Source: Pseudolabrys taiwanensis
Lineage (GTDB): Bacteria > Pseudomonadota > Alphaproteobacteria > Rhizobiales > Xanthobacteraceae
Reading direction: 5' to 3'
Assembly (NCBI RefSeq): GCF_003367395.1
Contig: NZ_CP031417.1
Span: forward strand, 4,340,001 to 4,404,000
Length of the DNA: 64,000 nucleotides
Positions within the stretch are counted from its first letter, which is position 1; each line of letters starts with the position of its first letter. Below the pieces are notes generated by a model, which was given only the letters and a program-made list of their open reading frames with translations, made no database searches and was not told the origin of the DNA. This document shows positions 49,881-59,469 of this stretch, one piece after another. Made by a program: the position numbers and the translations under genes.

Positions 49881-51047
49881 TCACGCCGCGTTCTTCTTGC
49901 CCCAGATGCGGGCCGAGGCGATGTCGGCGCCTTCGCGCAGCGATTTGAGCTTCAGCCACACCACCGGCTCGATCACCCATTCGCGCTTGGTGAAGGTGCC
50001 GAAGCCGCAATCGGTCGAGGCGATCACGCGCTCGCGCTCGCCGACGGCCGCGACGGCTTCCTCGATACGGCGCGCCACCACTTCCGGATGCTCGACGAAG
50101 TTCGAGGTCGTCTCGATCACGCCCGGCACGAGCAGCATGTGCTTGGGCAGCGGATGTTTCTTGAACGCCGCGTATTCGTGCGCGTGGCGCGGATTGGAGA
50201 ACTCGATCGACAGCGCGCCGACCTTGGCCTGGTAGAGCGCCGGCAGGATCTTCTCGAGCGGGATGTCGTGGATGTGCGGGCCTTCCCAATTGCCGTAGCA
50301 CACATGCAGCCGCACGCGATCGGCGGGAATGCCTTCGATGCCGTCGTTGATCGCCTGAATATGACGCTCGACCGCGCCGATGAACTGCGCATCCGACAGG
50401 TCGCGGTACATCATCGTGCGGTCCATCGCGAGATCGGGCGCGTCGATCTGCAGGATCAGGCCGGCCTTATGAATCTCGTGATACTCGTGCTTCATCTCGC
50501 GCGAGAGCGCCGACAGGTATTTGTCCTGCGAGCCGTAATAGGCGTCCAGCATCGTCGAGGAGATGATGCCGGGCGACGCCGCTGTCATGAAGCATTCCGA
50601 GAAGCGGCTGCCGGCGATCTTCTTGAAGCGCGCGATCTCGTCCTGCAGCGGCTTGATGTCGCGATACTTCAACTCGCTCTGGCACTGCGGCGCGTTGGTC
50701 TGCTTGCTCATATGCGGGAAGCGCCGCTGCAGGTTGGCGACGAGTTCGGGGAAGTCGTCGAATTCCTTGCCGCGACGCCGGTTCGACACGCCGCCGAAGC
50801 CTTCCATGCGCTGCGGCACGTAGGTCTGGAAGCCGACACGCTGCTGCTCGCCGTCATTGCCGACATCGATGCCGGCGTTCGCCTGCTGGTCGACGACGTG
50901 CTGGACGGCCTTGTCGAGTTCGGCCGCCATGACTTTGGTGTCGTAGTTTTCGCCGGCCTCGCGGCGGATCAGCAGCTCGGACAAGGTCTCGTTGCGCGGC
51001 AGGCTGCCGACATGCGTGGTCAGGATGCGGTCTCGGCTGTAAATCAT
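49881..51047 (-). CDS. Cobalamin-independent methionine synthase family protein (MetE C-terminal domain-like)
   Basis: A 388-residue single-domain protein, equal to the catalytic C-terminal half of MetE. The zinc ligands are present: His and Cys in VRLHVCYGNWEG, Glu in SIEFSNPRH and Cys in STDCGFGTF. The N-terminal folate-binding half of full-length MetE (about 750 residues) is absent, so it may use a simpler methyl donor or another thiol acceptor. Such short forms are common in bacteria and archaea. The ATG at 51047 has gggag seven bases upstream and gives MIYSRDRILTTHVGSLPR, the family start. It is divergent from the CoA ligase. Confidence 0.85.
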   Translation of the reverse strand: MIYSRDRILTTHVGSLPRNETLSELLIRREAGENYDTKVMAAELDKAVQHVVDQQANAGIDVGNDGEQQRVGFQTYVPQRMEGFGGVSNRRRGKEFDDFPELVANLQRRFPHMSKQTNAPQCQSELKYRDIKPLQDEIARFKKIAGSRFSECFMTAASPGIISSTMLDAYYGSQDKYLSALSREMKHEYHEIHKAGLILQIDAPDLAMDRTMMYRDLSDAQFIGAVERHIQAINDGIEGIPADRVRLHVCYGNWEGPHIHDIPLEKILPALYQAKVGALSIEFSNPRHAHEYAAFKKHPLPKHMLLVPGVIETTSNFVEHPEVVARRIEEAVAAVGERERVIASTDCGFGTFTKREWVIEPVVWLKLKSLREGADIASARIWGKKNAA

Positions 51048-51172
51048 CGTAAACTCCCTAGGCAGTGTTTTGTTTTTCGCCGCGCGCGGCACGAGCAACA
51101 TCGGAAATATAAATCGAATTGCTGCGCAAGGCCTCTTTGGCATAATAACCGCAATCCGGGGAGGAACAAAAA

Positions 51173-52771
51173 ATGACTGCTGCCGACACGCGCGCGGCGC
51201 CATCGAGCGCGGCCCCTGCGATGGGCTCGGTCCCACGCCTTTACAATTTCGCCGCCAACGTCCTGGAGAACAACCTGCGCGGGGGCCGCGCGGGCAAGCC
51301 GGCCTATATCGACGTCCGTGGCGCGACCACCTATGGCCAATTGGCCGAACGGGTTGCGCGGTTTGGCGCCGCCTTGCGCGGTTTGGGCGTGCGCCGCGAG
51401 GAGCGCGTGCTGATGGCCATGCTCGATACCGTCGACTGGCCGACGGCGTTCCTCGGCTGCCTCAAGGCCGGCATTATTGCGGTGCCGGTGAACACGCTAC
51501 TCACCGAAGACGATTACCGCTACATGCTCGCCGACAGCCGCGCGCGCTGCCTGGTGGTATCGGAAGCGCTATTTCCGAAGTTCGAGAAGATCATCGCCGA
51601 GAGCCCCGATCTCGAACACGTCATTGTCGCGGGCGATAATCCGCATGGCTATCGCCTGTTCGACGATCTCATCGGTGCCGTGGAAGCTGAAGACGTTACG
51701 GCGCCGACGACCGCCGATGACATTGCCTTCTGGCTCTATACGTCGGGCTCGACCGGCGCGCCGAAGGGCGCGGTGCATGTGCACGGCAGCCTGAAGCTGA
51801 CGGCCGATCTCTACGGCACGCCGGTCGCCGGCGTGACGGAAAGCGATGTCGTGCACTCGGTGGCGAAGTTGTTCTTCGCCTACGGTCTCGGCAATGGCAT
51901 GACTTTCCCGCTCACCGCCGGCGCGACGGTCGTGCTCAACGCCGATCGGCCGACGCCGGACGGCGTTGCCGCGCTGCTGCGCCGGCATCCGATCACGATG
52001 TTCTTCGCGGTGCCGACGTTCTATGCCGGCTTCCTTGCCAGCGCGAATGCGCCAACGAAGTCCGAGGTGCAAATCCGCCGCTGCGTTTCCGCCGGCGAAG
52101 CCTTGCCGGAAGGCATCGCGCGCGCCTGGGCCGAGCGCTATGGCGTCGAGATTTCCGACGGTCTCGGCACGACCGAGATGCTGCACATCTTCCTCACCAA
52201 CCGTCCCGGCGCGACCAAGTACGGCACCACGGGCAAGGCCGTGCCCGGCTACGAACTGCGGCTCGTGGGCGAAGACGGCAACGAGGTGCCGCAAGGTGAG
52301 ATGGGCGAGTTGCAGGTGCGCGGCCCGACCTCGGCAATCATGTATTGGAACAACCGCGAGAAGTCGCGTTCGACCTTCATGGGTGAGTGGACGCGCTCCG
52401 GCGACAAATACATCCAGGACGATGACGGCTACTACATCTGCTGCGGCCGCGGCGACGATATGCTGAAGGTGTCGGGCATCTATGTCTCGCCGTTCGAGGT
52501 CGAGTCGGCGCTTGCCTCGCATCCGGAGGTGTTGGAGGCGGCGGTGGTCGGCTGGTTCGACGAGCAGCGGCTGATCAAGCCGAAGGCCTTCGTGGTGCTG
52601 AAGATGCCGGACAAGGCGACCGAAGAGCTGATCGGCTCTCTGCAGGAGCACGTGAAGCAGAAGCTCGCGCCATACAAATACCCGCGCTGGATCGAGTTCC
52701 GCATCGAGCTGCCGAAGACGGCGACGGGGAAGATCCAGCGGTTCAAGCTGCGCGCGGAAGGGATGATGTAG
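51173..52771 (+). CDS. Benzoate-CoA ligase family protein
   Basis: A 532-residue adenylate-forming ligase that activates an aromatic acid with ATP and CoA. Motifs are YTSGSTGAPKG (P-loop), SDGLGTTEMLHIFLTN (acyl-pocket and ATP region), GDKYIQDDDGYYICCGRGDDMLKVSGIYVSPFEVE (hinge) and the catalytic Lys in PKTATGKIQRFKL. The overall pattern fits the benzoate/4-hydroxybenzoate ligases of Rhodopseudomonas and relatives. Ring-substituted benzoates are possible. No benzoyl-CoA reductase or epoxidase genes are in the window. It is followed, across a family B repeat, by an alpha/beta hydrolase. Confidence 0.88.
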   Translation: MTAADTRAAPSSAAPAMGSVPRLYNFAANVLENNLRGGRAGKPAYIDVRGATTYGQLAERVARFGAALRGLGVRREERVLMAMLDTVDWPTAFLGCLKAGIIAVPVNTLLTEDDYRYMLADSRARCLVVSEALFPKFEKIIAESPDLEHVIVAGDNPHGYRLFDDLIGAVEAEDVTAPTTADDIAFWLYTSGSTGAPKGAVHVHGSLKLTADLYGTPVAGVTESDVVHSVAKLFFAYGLGNGMTFPLTAGATVVLNADRPTPDGVAALLRRHPITMFFAVPTFYAGFLASANAPTKSEVQIRRCVSAGEALPEGIARAWAERYGVEISDGLGTTEMLHIFLTNRPGATKYGTTGKAVPGYELRLVGEDGNEVPQGEMGELQVRGPTSAIMYWNNREKSRSTFMGEWTRSGDKYIQDDDGYYICCGRGDDMLKVSGIYVSPFEVESALASHPEVLEAAVVGWFDEQRLIKPKAFVVLKMPDKATEELIGSLQEHVKQKLAPYKYPRWIEFRIELPKTATGKIQRFKLRAEGMM

Positions 52772-52789
52772 ACTGGCGACCACCTCTCT

Positions 52790-52884
52790 CCGTCATCCTG
52801 AGGTGGCCGCGCGTAGCGCGGCCCTCGAAGGATGATCGGCCGTCACCCTTCGAGGCTCGCTTCGCTCGCACCTCAGGATGACGG
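52790..52884. repeat. Long palindromic repeat, family B (copy 3)
   Basis: cgtcatcctgaggtg pairs with cacctcaggatgacg, with inner ccctcgaagg and cccttcgagg. It lies between the ligase and the hydrolase genes. Confidence 0.88.
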
Positions 52885-52899
52885 GTCAAAGGCAATGCA

Positions 52900-53697
52900 A
52901 TGAACTTACAAGATACCGGCTTCCTCAGCATCGGCGACCAGCAGATCGAGTATCGCTTCCTCGGGCCACAGCCCGATCAAGCGCCGACCATCGTCATGCT
53001 GCACGAGGGCCTCGGCAGCGTCGGCTTGTGGAACGATTTTCCGGTCAAGCTGCAAGCCGCGACCGGCTGCGGCGTCTTCGTCTATTCGCGCTTCGGTTAT
53101 GGTCAATCGAGCCCATGCGCGCTGCCGCGTCCGCTCGATTATATGACGCGCGAAGCCAAGGGCGTGCTGCCGGCGATCCTCGACCAGATCGGCTTCAGGC
53201 ACGGTTTGCTGCTCGGCCACAGCGACGGCGCGTCGATCGCCGCGATCTATGCCGGCAGTCATCAGGATCACCGTCTCGGCGGCATCGTGTTGATCGCGCC
53301 GCATTTCTTCACCGAGGATGTGTCGATCGCCTCGATTGCCGAAGCGAAGAAAGCCTACGAGACGACCGATCTGCGGGCGCGGCTCGGCAAATGGCACGCC
53401 CATGTCGATTGCGCCTTCCGCGGTTGGAACGATGCCTGGCTCGATCCCGGTTTCCGCAACTGGGACATCACCGAGTATCTCGCCTTCATCCGCGTGCCGG
53501 TCCTGATCGTGCAGGGCGAGGACGACCAGTACGGCACGGTGAAGCAGCTCGAGGTGGCGCAGCAGGAGTGCTATTGCCCGGTCGAACTGGCGCTGATCAA
53601 AGGCGCCAAGCATACGCCGCAGCGCGAGCAACCCGAGGTGACGTTGAAGACCATCGGCGACTTCGTGGCGCATGTGTTGGAGGCGGAGAGGGCTTAG
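52900..53697 (+). CDS. Alpha/beta hydrolase
   Basis: A 265-residue serine hydrolase. The nucleophile elbow is GHSDG, the acid probably in QGEDDQYG and the His in KGAKHTPQ. The oxyanion region HEGLGSVGLWNDFP is typical of the meta-cleavage and thioesterase-like groups. The substrate is unknown. Neighbourhood with the aromatic CoA ligase allows an ester or ring-cleavage product. The ATG is followed by MNLQDTGFL, and no strong ribosome site is seen because the family B repeat ends 16 bases upstream. Confidence 0.85.
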   Translation: MNLQDTGFLSIGDQQIEYRFLGPQPDQAPTIVMLHEGLGSVGLWNDFPVKLQAATGCGVFVYSRFGYGQSSPCALPRPLDYMTREAKGVLPAILDQIGFRHGLLLGHSDGASIAAIYAGSHQDHRLGGIVLIAPHFFTEDVSIASIAEAKKAYETTDLRARLGKWHAHVDCAFRGWNDAWLDPGFRNWDITEYLAFIRVPVLIVQGEDDQYGTVKQLEVAQQECYCPVELALIKGAKHTPQREQPEVTLKTIGDFVAHVLEAERA

Positions 53698-53705
53698 GCG
53701 TCAAA

Positions 53706-53786
53706 CTCCGTTCGTTCCCGCGTAAGCGGGAACCCAGGGGCCGCAAGCAAAGTGCTGGGTCCCCGCTTTCGCGGGGACGAGCGGAG
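53706..53786. repeat. Palindromic repeat, family A (after the hydrolase gene)
   Basis: ctccgttc, gttcccgc/gcgggaac, spacer, gtccccgc-tttc-gcggggac, gagcggag. Confidence 0.88.
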
Positions 53787-53804
53787 AAGGGGCTGCTGTG
53801 CTTC

Positions 53805-53841
53805 CAAAAACAAAAATGGCCGGGACATTGCCCGGCCATTT
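53805..53841 (-). terminator. Rho-independent terminator of the aminotransferase gene
   Basis: On the minus strand the stem aaatggccggg/cccggccattt with a 6-base loop is followed by tttttgttttt. It lies 38 bases after the aminotransferase stop. Confidence 0.9.
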
Positions 53842-53878
53842 CAATTTCAATCGTTCGCTTCCGACGCTCGCGGAAACC

Positions 53879-55090
53879 TTACTCCGCCGCGGCCTTCTTG
53901 GCGCCGCCGCCGTGCGCGGTGGTGAGGTAATCCACCGCCGCCTGCACGCCGCCCTTCTTGATCGGCACGCCGGCAAGCTGCAGCGCCATCTCGGTGATGC
54001 CCAGCGCGCCGACGAGCGTGCCGTCATTGATATCGGCGAGATGGCCGATGCGGAAATACTTGCCCGCATAAGCGCCGAAGCTTGCGCCGTAGGAGATGTT
54101 GAACGTCTCCAACGCCAGTGCGCGGAACTTGTCGGCGTCATGGCCTTCCGGCAGCATCACCGCGGTGATGGTCGGCGAATACTGATCGGCGTTCTTGTTG
54201 AGGTTCTCGAGGCCCCAAGCCGCGACGGCGCGGCGGGTTGCTTCGCCCAGCCGCGCGTGGCGGGCGAACACGTTCTCGAGGCCCTCTTCGTGCAGCATCT
54301 CGATGCCGACGACGAGGCCCTGCAACATCTGCGTCGCCGGCGTGTAGGGGAAGAAGCCGACCTTGTTCATGTTCAGCATGTCGTCCCAGGCGAAGAACGA
54401 CTTCGGCAGCTTCGAGGTCTTGTTGGCGGCGAGCGCTTTGTCCGACACGGCGTTGAACGACATGCCGGGCGGCAGCATCAGGCCCTTCTGCGCGCCGCCG
54501 ACCGAGACGTCGACGCCCCATTCGTCGTGGCGATAGTCGGCCGAGGCGAGCGACGAGATGGTGTCGACCATCAGCAGCGCGGGATGGCTGGCGGCGTCGA
54601 TCGCCTTGCGGATGTCGGCGATCGGCGTCAGTGCGCCGGTCGAGGTTTCGTTGTGCAGGACGCAGACGGCCTTGATCTCTTTGTTCTTGTCCTCGCGCAG
54701 GCGCTTTTCGATCAGGCTAGGATCTGCGCCATGGCGCCAATCGGTCGAGATAAACTCGGGCACGAGGCCGATGCGCTCGGCCATCTTCTTCCAGAGCGTC
54801 GCGAACTGGCCGGTCTCCAGCATCAATACTTTGTCGCCGGGTGAAAGAGTATTGGTGAGCGCCGACTCCCACGCGCCGGTGCCGGTCGCGGTGTAGATGA
54901 TCACCGGGTTGGTGGTCTTGAAGATCGTCTTGATGCCGTCGAGGCACTTCTTGGCGAGCTTGGCGAATTCGGGACCGCGGTGGTCGATGATCGGCGCGGA
55001 GATCGCGCGCTGCACGCGGTCTGGTACCGTGGTCGGTCCCGGAATCTGGAGAAAGTGACGTCCAACCGGACGCGAGGAATTCTGAGCCAT
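53879..55090 (-). CDS. sgaA: Serine-glyoxylate aminotransferase (class V PLP enzyme)
   Basis: A 403-residue PLP enzyme that converts serine and glyoxylate to hydroxypyruvate and glycine, the key step of the serine cycle and of glyoxylate recycling. The PLP lysine is Lys202 in GGAQKGLMLPPG, and the cofactor Asp is in LLMVDTISSLAS. The N-terminal HFLQIPGPTTVPDRVQ is typical of SgaA-type proteins. The Ala/Lys-rich C-terminal tail is usual. It is divergent from an FAD/Fe-S dehydrogenase resembling glycolate or D-lactate oxidases, which could supply glyoxylate. Alanine-glyoxylate specificity is the main alternative. Confidence 0.88.
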   Translation of the reverse strand: MAQNSSRPVGRHFLQIPGPTTVPDRVQRAISAPIIDHRGPEFAKLAKKCLDGIKTIFKTTNPVIIYTATGTGAWESALTNTLSPGDKVLMLETGQFATLWKKMAERIGLVPEFISTDWRHGADPSLIEKRLREDKNKEIKAVCVLHNETSTGALTPIADIRKAIDAASHPALLMVDTISSLASADYRHDEWGVDVSVGGAQKGLMLPPGMSFNAVSDKALAANKTSKLPKSFFAWDDMLNMNKVGFFPYTPATQMLQGLVVGIEMLHEEGLENVFARHARLGEATRRAVAAWGLENLNKNADQYSPTITAVMLPEGHDADKFRALALETFNISYGASFGAYAGKYFRIGHLADINDGTLVGALGITEMALQLAGVPIKKGGVQAAVDYLTTAHGGGAKKAAAE

Positions 55091-55275
55091 AGCAACGCTC
55101 CTGAGACGCGGCTTGCGAAGAAATGCGAGAGTGACACCACCGAGCCGGTCCCGGCCGTTTGGGGAGCGGCGCTTGCTGGGTTGAACTATGAATGTAACAG
55201 TGTGGTCAAGCGTTTTCCCACGTCAGAAAAACCGTTGATGCATAGGCAGAATTGTTCAAACCGAGGGGGGCTTCG

Positions 55276-58215
55276 GTGGCGTCTCTGAGGCCCGGCTTGG
55301 AGCGGCGATTGAAGGCGGAATTGACCGGCGATGTCCGGTTCGATCGCTTTACCCGCGGTCGCTACGCCACCGACGCGTCCCACTATCAGATCGTGCCCAT
55401 CGGGGTGGTTGCGCCGAAGACCGTCGAGGAGGCCGCCCGGGCCATCGCCTTGGCGCGGGACGAGGGCGTGACGGTATTGCCCCGCGGCGGCGGCACCTCG
55501 CAGTGCGGGCAGACGGTTAACGATTCCCTGGTCGTCGACTGCTCCAAGTATCTCACCGGCATCCTCGACCTCGACCTGCAGCGGCGGCGTGTCACCGTCG
55601 AGCCCGGCATCGTGCTCGACGAGCTGAACCGCCAGCTCAAAGCGCACGGGTTGTGGTTTCCGGTCGACATCTCGACCTCGTCGCGGGCCACCATCGGCGG
55701 CATGGCCGCGAACAATTCCTGCGGCGGCCGTTCGCTGCGCTACGGCACCATGCGCGACAACGTCGTGTCGATCGATGCGATCCTCGCCGACGGCACGCGC
55801 GCTCACTTCGGGCCGGTCGGCGGCAGCCTTGCCGATGTGCCGGCCGCGTTACGCCCGCTCGCCAAGGATCTGCTGGCCCTCGGCGCGCGCGAGCAGGGCG
55901 AGATCGAGTTGCGCTTCCCCAAAGTGCAGCGCCGCGTCGGCGGCTACAATCTCGACGCGCTGGTGCCGGGCAAGAACGACGTCAATCTCGCGCATATCCT
56001 CGTCGGCTCGGAAGGCACGCTCGGCTTCTCGACCCGGATCGAATTGAAGCTGTCGCCGCTGCTCGGTCGCCGCGCCGTCGGCGCCGTGCATTTCGGCAGC
56101 TTCTACGAGGCGATGAATGCCGCACAATATCTCGTGCGCTTGAAGCCGATCGCCGTCGAACTCATCGACCGCACCATGATCGAACTCGCGCGCGAGATTC
56201 CGCTCTTCCGGCCGACGCTCGATCAGTTCGTGCGCGAGACGCCCGAGGCGATCCTGCTGGTGGAGTTCGGCGAGGACGACCACGATGTGAATCTGCGCCT
56301 GATGCGCCAGTTGAAAGAACTGGTCGGCGATCTCGGCTTTGCCTGGGACAAGTCGGGCGCCAAATGGGGCGGCGTGGTCGAGGTGCTGGATCCGGCGCTG
56401 CAGGCCGCGATCACCGAGGTCCGCACCAGCGGCCTCAACATCATGATGTCGATGAAGGACGAGGGTAAGCCTGTATCCTTCGTCGAGGACTGCGCGGTGC
56501 CGCTGGAGCACCTGGCCGACTACACCAGCCGCCTGACGCAGGTGTTCGAGAAGCACGGCACGCGCGGCACCTGGTATGCGCATGCCGGTTCCGGCTGCCT
56601 GCATGTACGGCCGATCCTCAATCTCCGGCAGGAGAAGGATGTGCGCGCCATGCGCGCGATCGCCGAAGAGGCGTTCGCCATGGTGCGCGCATACAAGGGC
56701 TCGCATTCCGGCGAGCACGGCGACGGCATCGTGCGCTCCGAATTCAACGAGCCGATGTTTGGTTCGAAGCTGGCGCGCGCCTTCGAGGAGGTGAAAGACC
56801 GCTTCGACCCGAACGGCCTCTACAATCCGGGCAAGGTCGTGCGCCCGCCCAAGTTCGACGACCGCTCGCTGTTTCGCTTCAAGCCGGACTATCGCGGCCT
56901 CGACATCAAGACCGAATTGGATTGGTCGGCCTATCCCGGCGCCGGTGGCGGTTTCCAGGGCGCCGTCGAGATGTGCAACAACAACGGCGCCTGCCGCAAG
57001 CTCGCCGGCGGTGCCATGTGTCCGTCTTATCGCGTCACCAAGGACGAGCGCGATGTCACGCGCGGCCGCGCCAATACTTTGCGGCTCGCCGTTACCGGTC
57101 AGCTCGGACCCGACGCGCTGGCGTCGGACGAGATGGCTGAGACGTTGTCGCTGTGCGTCTCGTGCAAGGCATGCCGGCGCGAATGTCCGACCGGCGTCGA
57201 TATGGCGCGCATGAAGCTTGAGGTGCTGGCGGCGCGGGTGGTGCGCAAAGGCCTGTCGCTGCGCGACCGGCTGATCGGCTATCTGCCGCGCTACGCGCCG
57301 TTCGCCGCGCGCCATCCTTATTTGTTCAACCTGCGCAACGGCAGCGCGCTCCTGCGCGGCCTGGCGCAGATCGTCACCGGCTTCTCGGCCAAGCGCCGGC
57401 TGCCGGCATGGCGCAAGGACATCTATGCCGATCCGCCATCGCCCGGTTTCGACGGCGCCCCGGGCCGCGAGGTCGTGCTGTTCGCCGACACCTTCAACCG
57501 CTATTTCGAGCGCGAGAATCTCGACGCCGCGCTCAAGGTGCTGACCGCGGGCGGTTATCGCGTGCATGCGGCGGTGCCGGCCGACGGCGATAAGCGCCCG
57601 CTGTGCTGCGGCCGCACCTTCCTGTCCGCCGGCCTGATCGACGAGGCGCGGCAGGAGATGCGGCGCACGCTCGCCGCGCTGTTGCCGTACATCCAGCGCG
57701 GCGTGCCGGTGGTCGGCCTCGAGCCGAGCTGCCTGTTCACGTTCCGCGACGAGTTGCCGGCGGTGCTGAAGGAGGAGGGCGTCAATGTGCTCGCCGCCAG
57801 CACCTTCCTCCTCGAGGAGTTCATCGCCCGCGAGCAGAAGGCCGGCCGGCTCGCGCTGCCGCTCGCGCCGCTGCCCAAGAAGGCGCTGCTGCATGGCCAT
57901 TGTCATCAGAAGTCGTTCGCGGCCATGGGCGCGGTCGAGGCGACGCTACGGCTGATCCCGGGGCTCGCGGTCGAGACCGTCGAATCGAGCTGCTGCGGCA
58001 TGGCCGGCAGTTTCGGCTACGCGGCCGAGACCGCGGACATATCGCTCAAGATGGGTGAGCTGTCGCTGTTGCCCGCCGTGCGCAAGGCCGACGCCGAGAC
58101 GATCGTGGTTGCCGACGGCACCTCGTGCCGCCATCAGATTCACGACGGCGCGGCGCGCGAAGCGCTGCATGTGGCGCGCGTCCTGGCGATGAGCCTGGAA
58201 ACGACGCGCGCTTAG
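55276..58215 (+). CDS. FAD-binding and Fe-S dehydrogenase (GlcD-GlcF-like fusion; D-lactate/glycolate/D-2-hydroxy acid type)
   Basis: A 979-residue two-part enzyme. The N-terminal half (about 1-530) is a VAO-type flavoprotein with [30 protein letters not shown] and the substrate-side HSGEHGDG. The C-terminal half has 4Fe-4S motifs ([19 protein letters not shown] and [14 protein letters not shown]) and two CCG-type domains ([21 protein letters not shown]). It should oxidise a D-2-hydroxy acid and pass electrons to the quinone pool. The exact acid is uncertain. The GTG at 55276 has a strong gagggggg site. A TTG eight codons upstream has none. Its place opposite serine-glyoxylate aminotransferase favours glycolate or a related acid. 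Confidence 0.85.
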   Translation: MASLRPGLERRLKAELTGDVRFDRFTRGRYATDASHYQIVPIGVVAPKTVEEAARAIALARDEGVTVLPRGGGTSQCGQTVNDSLVVDCSKYLTGILDLDLQRRRVTVEPGIVLDELNRQLKAHGLWFPVDISTSSRATIGGMAANNSCGGRSLRYGTMRDNVVSIDAILADGTRAHFGPVGGSLADVPAALRPLAKDLLALGAREQGEIELRFPKVQRRVGGYNLDALVPGKNDVNLAHILVGSEGTLGFSTRIELKLSPLLGRRAVGAVHFGSFYEAMNAAQYLVRLKPIAVELIDRTMIELAREIPLFRPTLDQFVRETPEAILLVEFGEDDHDVNLRLMRQLKELVGDLGFAWDKSGAKWGGVVEVLDPALQAAITEVRTSGLNIMMSMKDEGKPVSFVEDCAVPLEHLADYTSRLTQVFEKHGTRGTWYAHAGSGCLHVRPILNLRQEKDVRAMRAIAEEAFAMVRAYKGSHSGEHGDGIVRSEFNEPMFGSKLARAFEEVKDRFDPNGLYNPGKVVRPPKFDDRSLFRFKPDYRGLDIKTELDWSAYPGAGGGFQGAVEMCNNNGACRKLAGGAMCPSYRVTKDERDVTRGRANTLRLAVTGQLGPDALASDEMAETLSLCVSCKACRRECPTGVDMARMKLEVLAARVVRKGLSLRDRLIGYLPRYAPFAARHPYLFNLRNGSALLRGLAQIVTGFSAKRRLPAWRKDIYADPPSPGFDGAPGREVVLFADTFNRYFERENLDAALKVLTAGGYRVHAAVPADGDKRPLCCGRTFLSAGLIDEARQEMRRTLAALLPYIQRGVPVVGLEPSCLFTFRDELPAVLKEEGVNVLAASTFLLEEFIAREQKAGRLALPLAPLPKKALLHGHCHQKSFAAMGAVEATLRLIPGLAVETVESSCCGMAGSFGYAAETADISLKMGELSLLPAVRKADAETIVVADGTSCRHQIHDGAAREALHVARVLAMSLETTRA

Positions 58216-58256
58216 CCGCTTCTGGACATTTGCATTCGATTGCCTACTTTCAGACC

Positions 58257-58550
58257 ATGGCTCCGAAGAAAAAACATGCGCTCACCGACCAGCAGTTCAC
58301 GCGCATTGCGCGGGCGCTGGCGGAGCCCAGGCGGTATGAGATTCTCAAAGCCATCGGCACGTGCGAGGGCGCGATGGCCTGCAGCGCGCTGAACGAGGCG
58401 CACAAGATCAGCGCCGCCACCCTGTCCCACCACATGAAGGAACTCGAGACCGCCGGTCTCATCGAGATCGTGCGCGAAGGAAAATTCGCCAATCTCCTGC
58501 TCAAGCGTGATGTCTTGCACGCTTATCTCGACCGCCTCGCCGAAATCTGA
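58257..58550 (+). CDS. ArsR-family transcriptional regulator
   Basis: A 97-residue winged helix-turn-helix protein: [61 protein letters not shown]. It has no ELCVCDL-type metal site, but one Cys pair ([12 protein letters not shown]) could be redox- or metal-active. It lies 115 bases before the SDR gene, with a symmetric site just upstream of the SDR. Autogenous and SDR control is likely. The ATG at 58257 is chosen because residues upstream come from the 3' end of the dehydrogenase. Confidence 0.85.
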   Translation: MAPKKKHALTDQQFTRIARALAEPRRYEILKAIGTCEGAMACSALNEAHKISAATLSHHMKELETAGLIEIVREGKFANLLLKRDVLHAYLDRLAEI

Positions 58551-58620
58551 GCGTCGCGCCTGCCGTAAAAATTTGCCGTGCCCCTCCCTTGCGGATCGCC
58601 GCCACCCGCTTAGCTGTCAA

Positions 58621-58644
58621 TTCGATGGTTATCTAATTATCGAA
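58621..58644. promoter_or_regulatory. Operator candidate upstream of the SDR gene
   Basis: TTCGAT-N12-ATCGAA, an inverted repeat within an AT-rich stretch 21 bases before the SDR start. It fits ArsR-type operators and lies beside an ArsR gene. Confidence 0.5.
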
Positions 58645-58664
58645 CTAAGGCAAGGAAGAAGTTC

Positions 58665-59417
58665 ATGAGCAATCTGACCGGCAAAGTGGCCGTGGTCACC
58701 GGCGCATCGAAGGGTATCGGCGCGGGCATCGCCAAGGCTTTCGCCGCGGACGGCGCGGCGGTGGTCGTTAACTACGCCTCGGACAAGGCGGGCGCCGAGC
58801 GCGTCGTCGCCGACATCAAGAGCAAAGGCGGCAAGGCGATTGCCGTCCAGGCCGACGTCGCCAAAGCGGCCGAGGTGAAGCAGTTGTTCGATGCGGCGAA
58901 GCAGGCCTTCGGCAAGCTCGACGTGCTGGTGAACAATGCGGGCGTCTATCGTTTCCACGCCATCGAGGACGTCACCGAAGACGAGTTTCACCGCCTGTTC
59001 AACATCAACGTTCTCGGCACGTTGCTGGCGACCCGGGAAGCGGTCAAGCATTTCGGGCCGAACGGCGGCAACGTCATCAATATCGGGTCGAACGCCAGCA
59101 TCGAGGCGGTCGTCCCGACGGCCTCGATCTATTCGGCCACGAAGGGCGCTGTCGATACGCTGACGCGCGTGCTCGCCGCCGAACTGGGTCAACGTAAGAT
59201 TCGCGTCAACGTCATTGCGCCTGGCGGCACCGAAACCGAGGGCGTGCAGTCTTTCGGCCTGGTCGGCAGCGATCTGGAGAAGAGCCTGGTCGCGCGCACG
59301 CCGCTCGGCCGTCTCGGTCAGCCGGACGACATCGCGCGTGTCGCCGTCTTCCTCGCCTCGGACGCTTCCGGCTGGATGACCGGCGAACGACTTGTTGCCG
59401 CCGGCGGCTATCGCTGA
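58665..59417 (+). CDS. Short-chain dehydrogenase/reductase (FabG-like)
   Basis: A 250-residue classical SDR. The NAD(P)-binding motif is TGASKGIG (12-19), with NNAG (90-93). The catalytic Ser142, Tyr156 and Lys160 lie in GSNAS and YSATK. The residues after strand 2 (NYASDK) suggest NADP preference. The substrate is unknown. Such ArsR-linked SDRs often respond to electrophiles. It is followed by a strong terminator. Confidence 0.9.
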   Translation: MSNLTGKVAVVTGASKGIGAGIAKAFAADGAAVVVNYASDKAGAERVVADIKSKGGKAIAVQADVAKAAEVKQLFDAAKQAFGKLDVLVNNAGVYRFHAIEDVTEDEFHRLFNINVLGTLLATREAVKHFGPNGGNVINIGSNASIEAVVPTASIYSATKGAVDTLTRVLAAELGQRKIRVNVIAPGGTETEGVQSFGLVGSDLEKSLVARTPLGRLGQPDDIARVAVFLASDASGWMTGERLVAAGGYR

Positions 59418-59430
59418 GGCTCACGCGTAG

Positions 59431-59466
59431 CGGCGCTGCCCTTGCGGGCGGCGCCGCGTTTTTTCG
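59431..59466 (+). terminator. Rho-independent terminator of the SDR gene
   Basis: cggcgc-t-gccc pairs with gggc-g-gcgccg (one T-G pair) with loop ttgc, followed by cgttttttc. Confidence 0.9.
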
Positions 59467-59469
59467 CTA

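Noticed and set aside
55849..57906. 685-codon open frame on the minus strand
   Set aside because: Antisense of the well-supported FAD/Fe-S dehydrogenase, low-complexity composition, no ribosome site.
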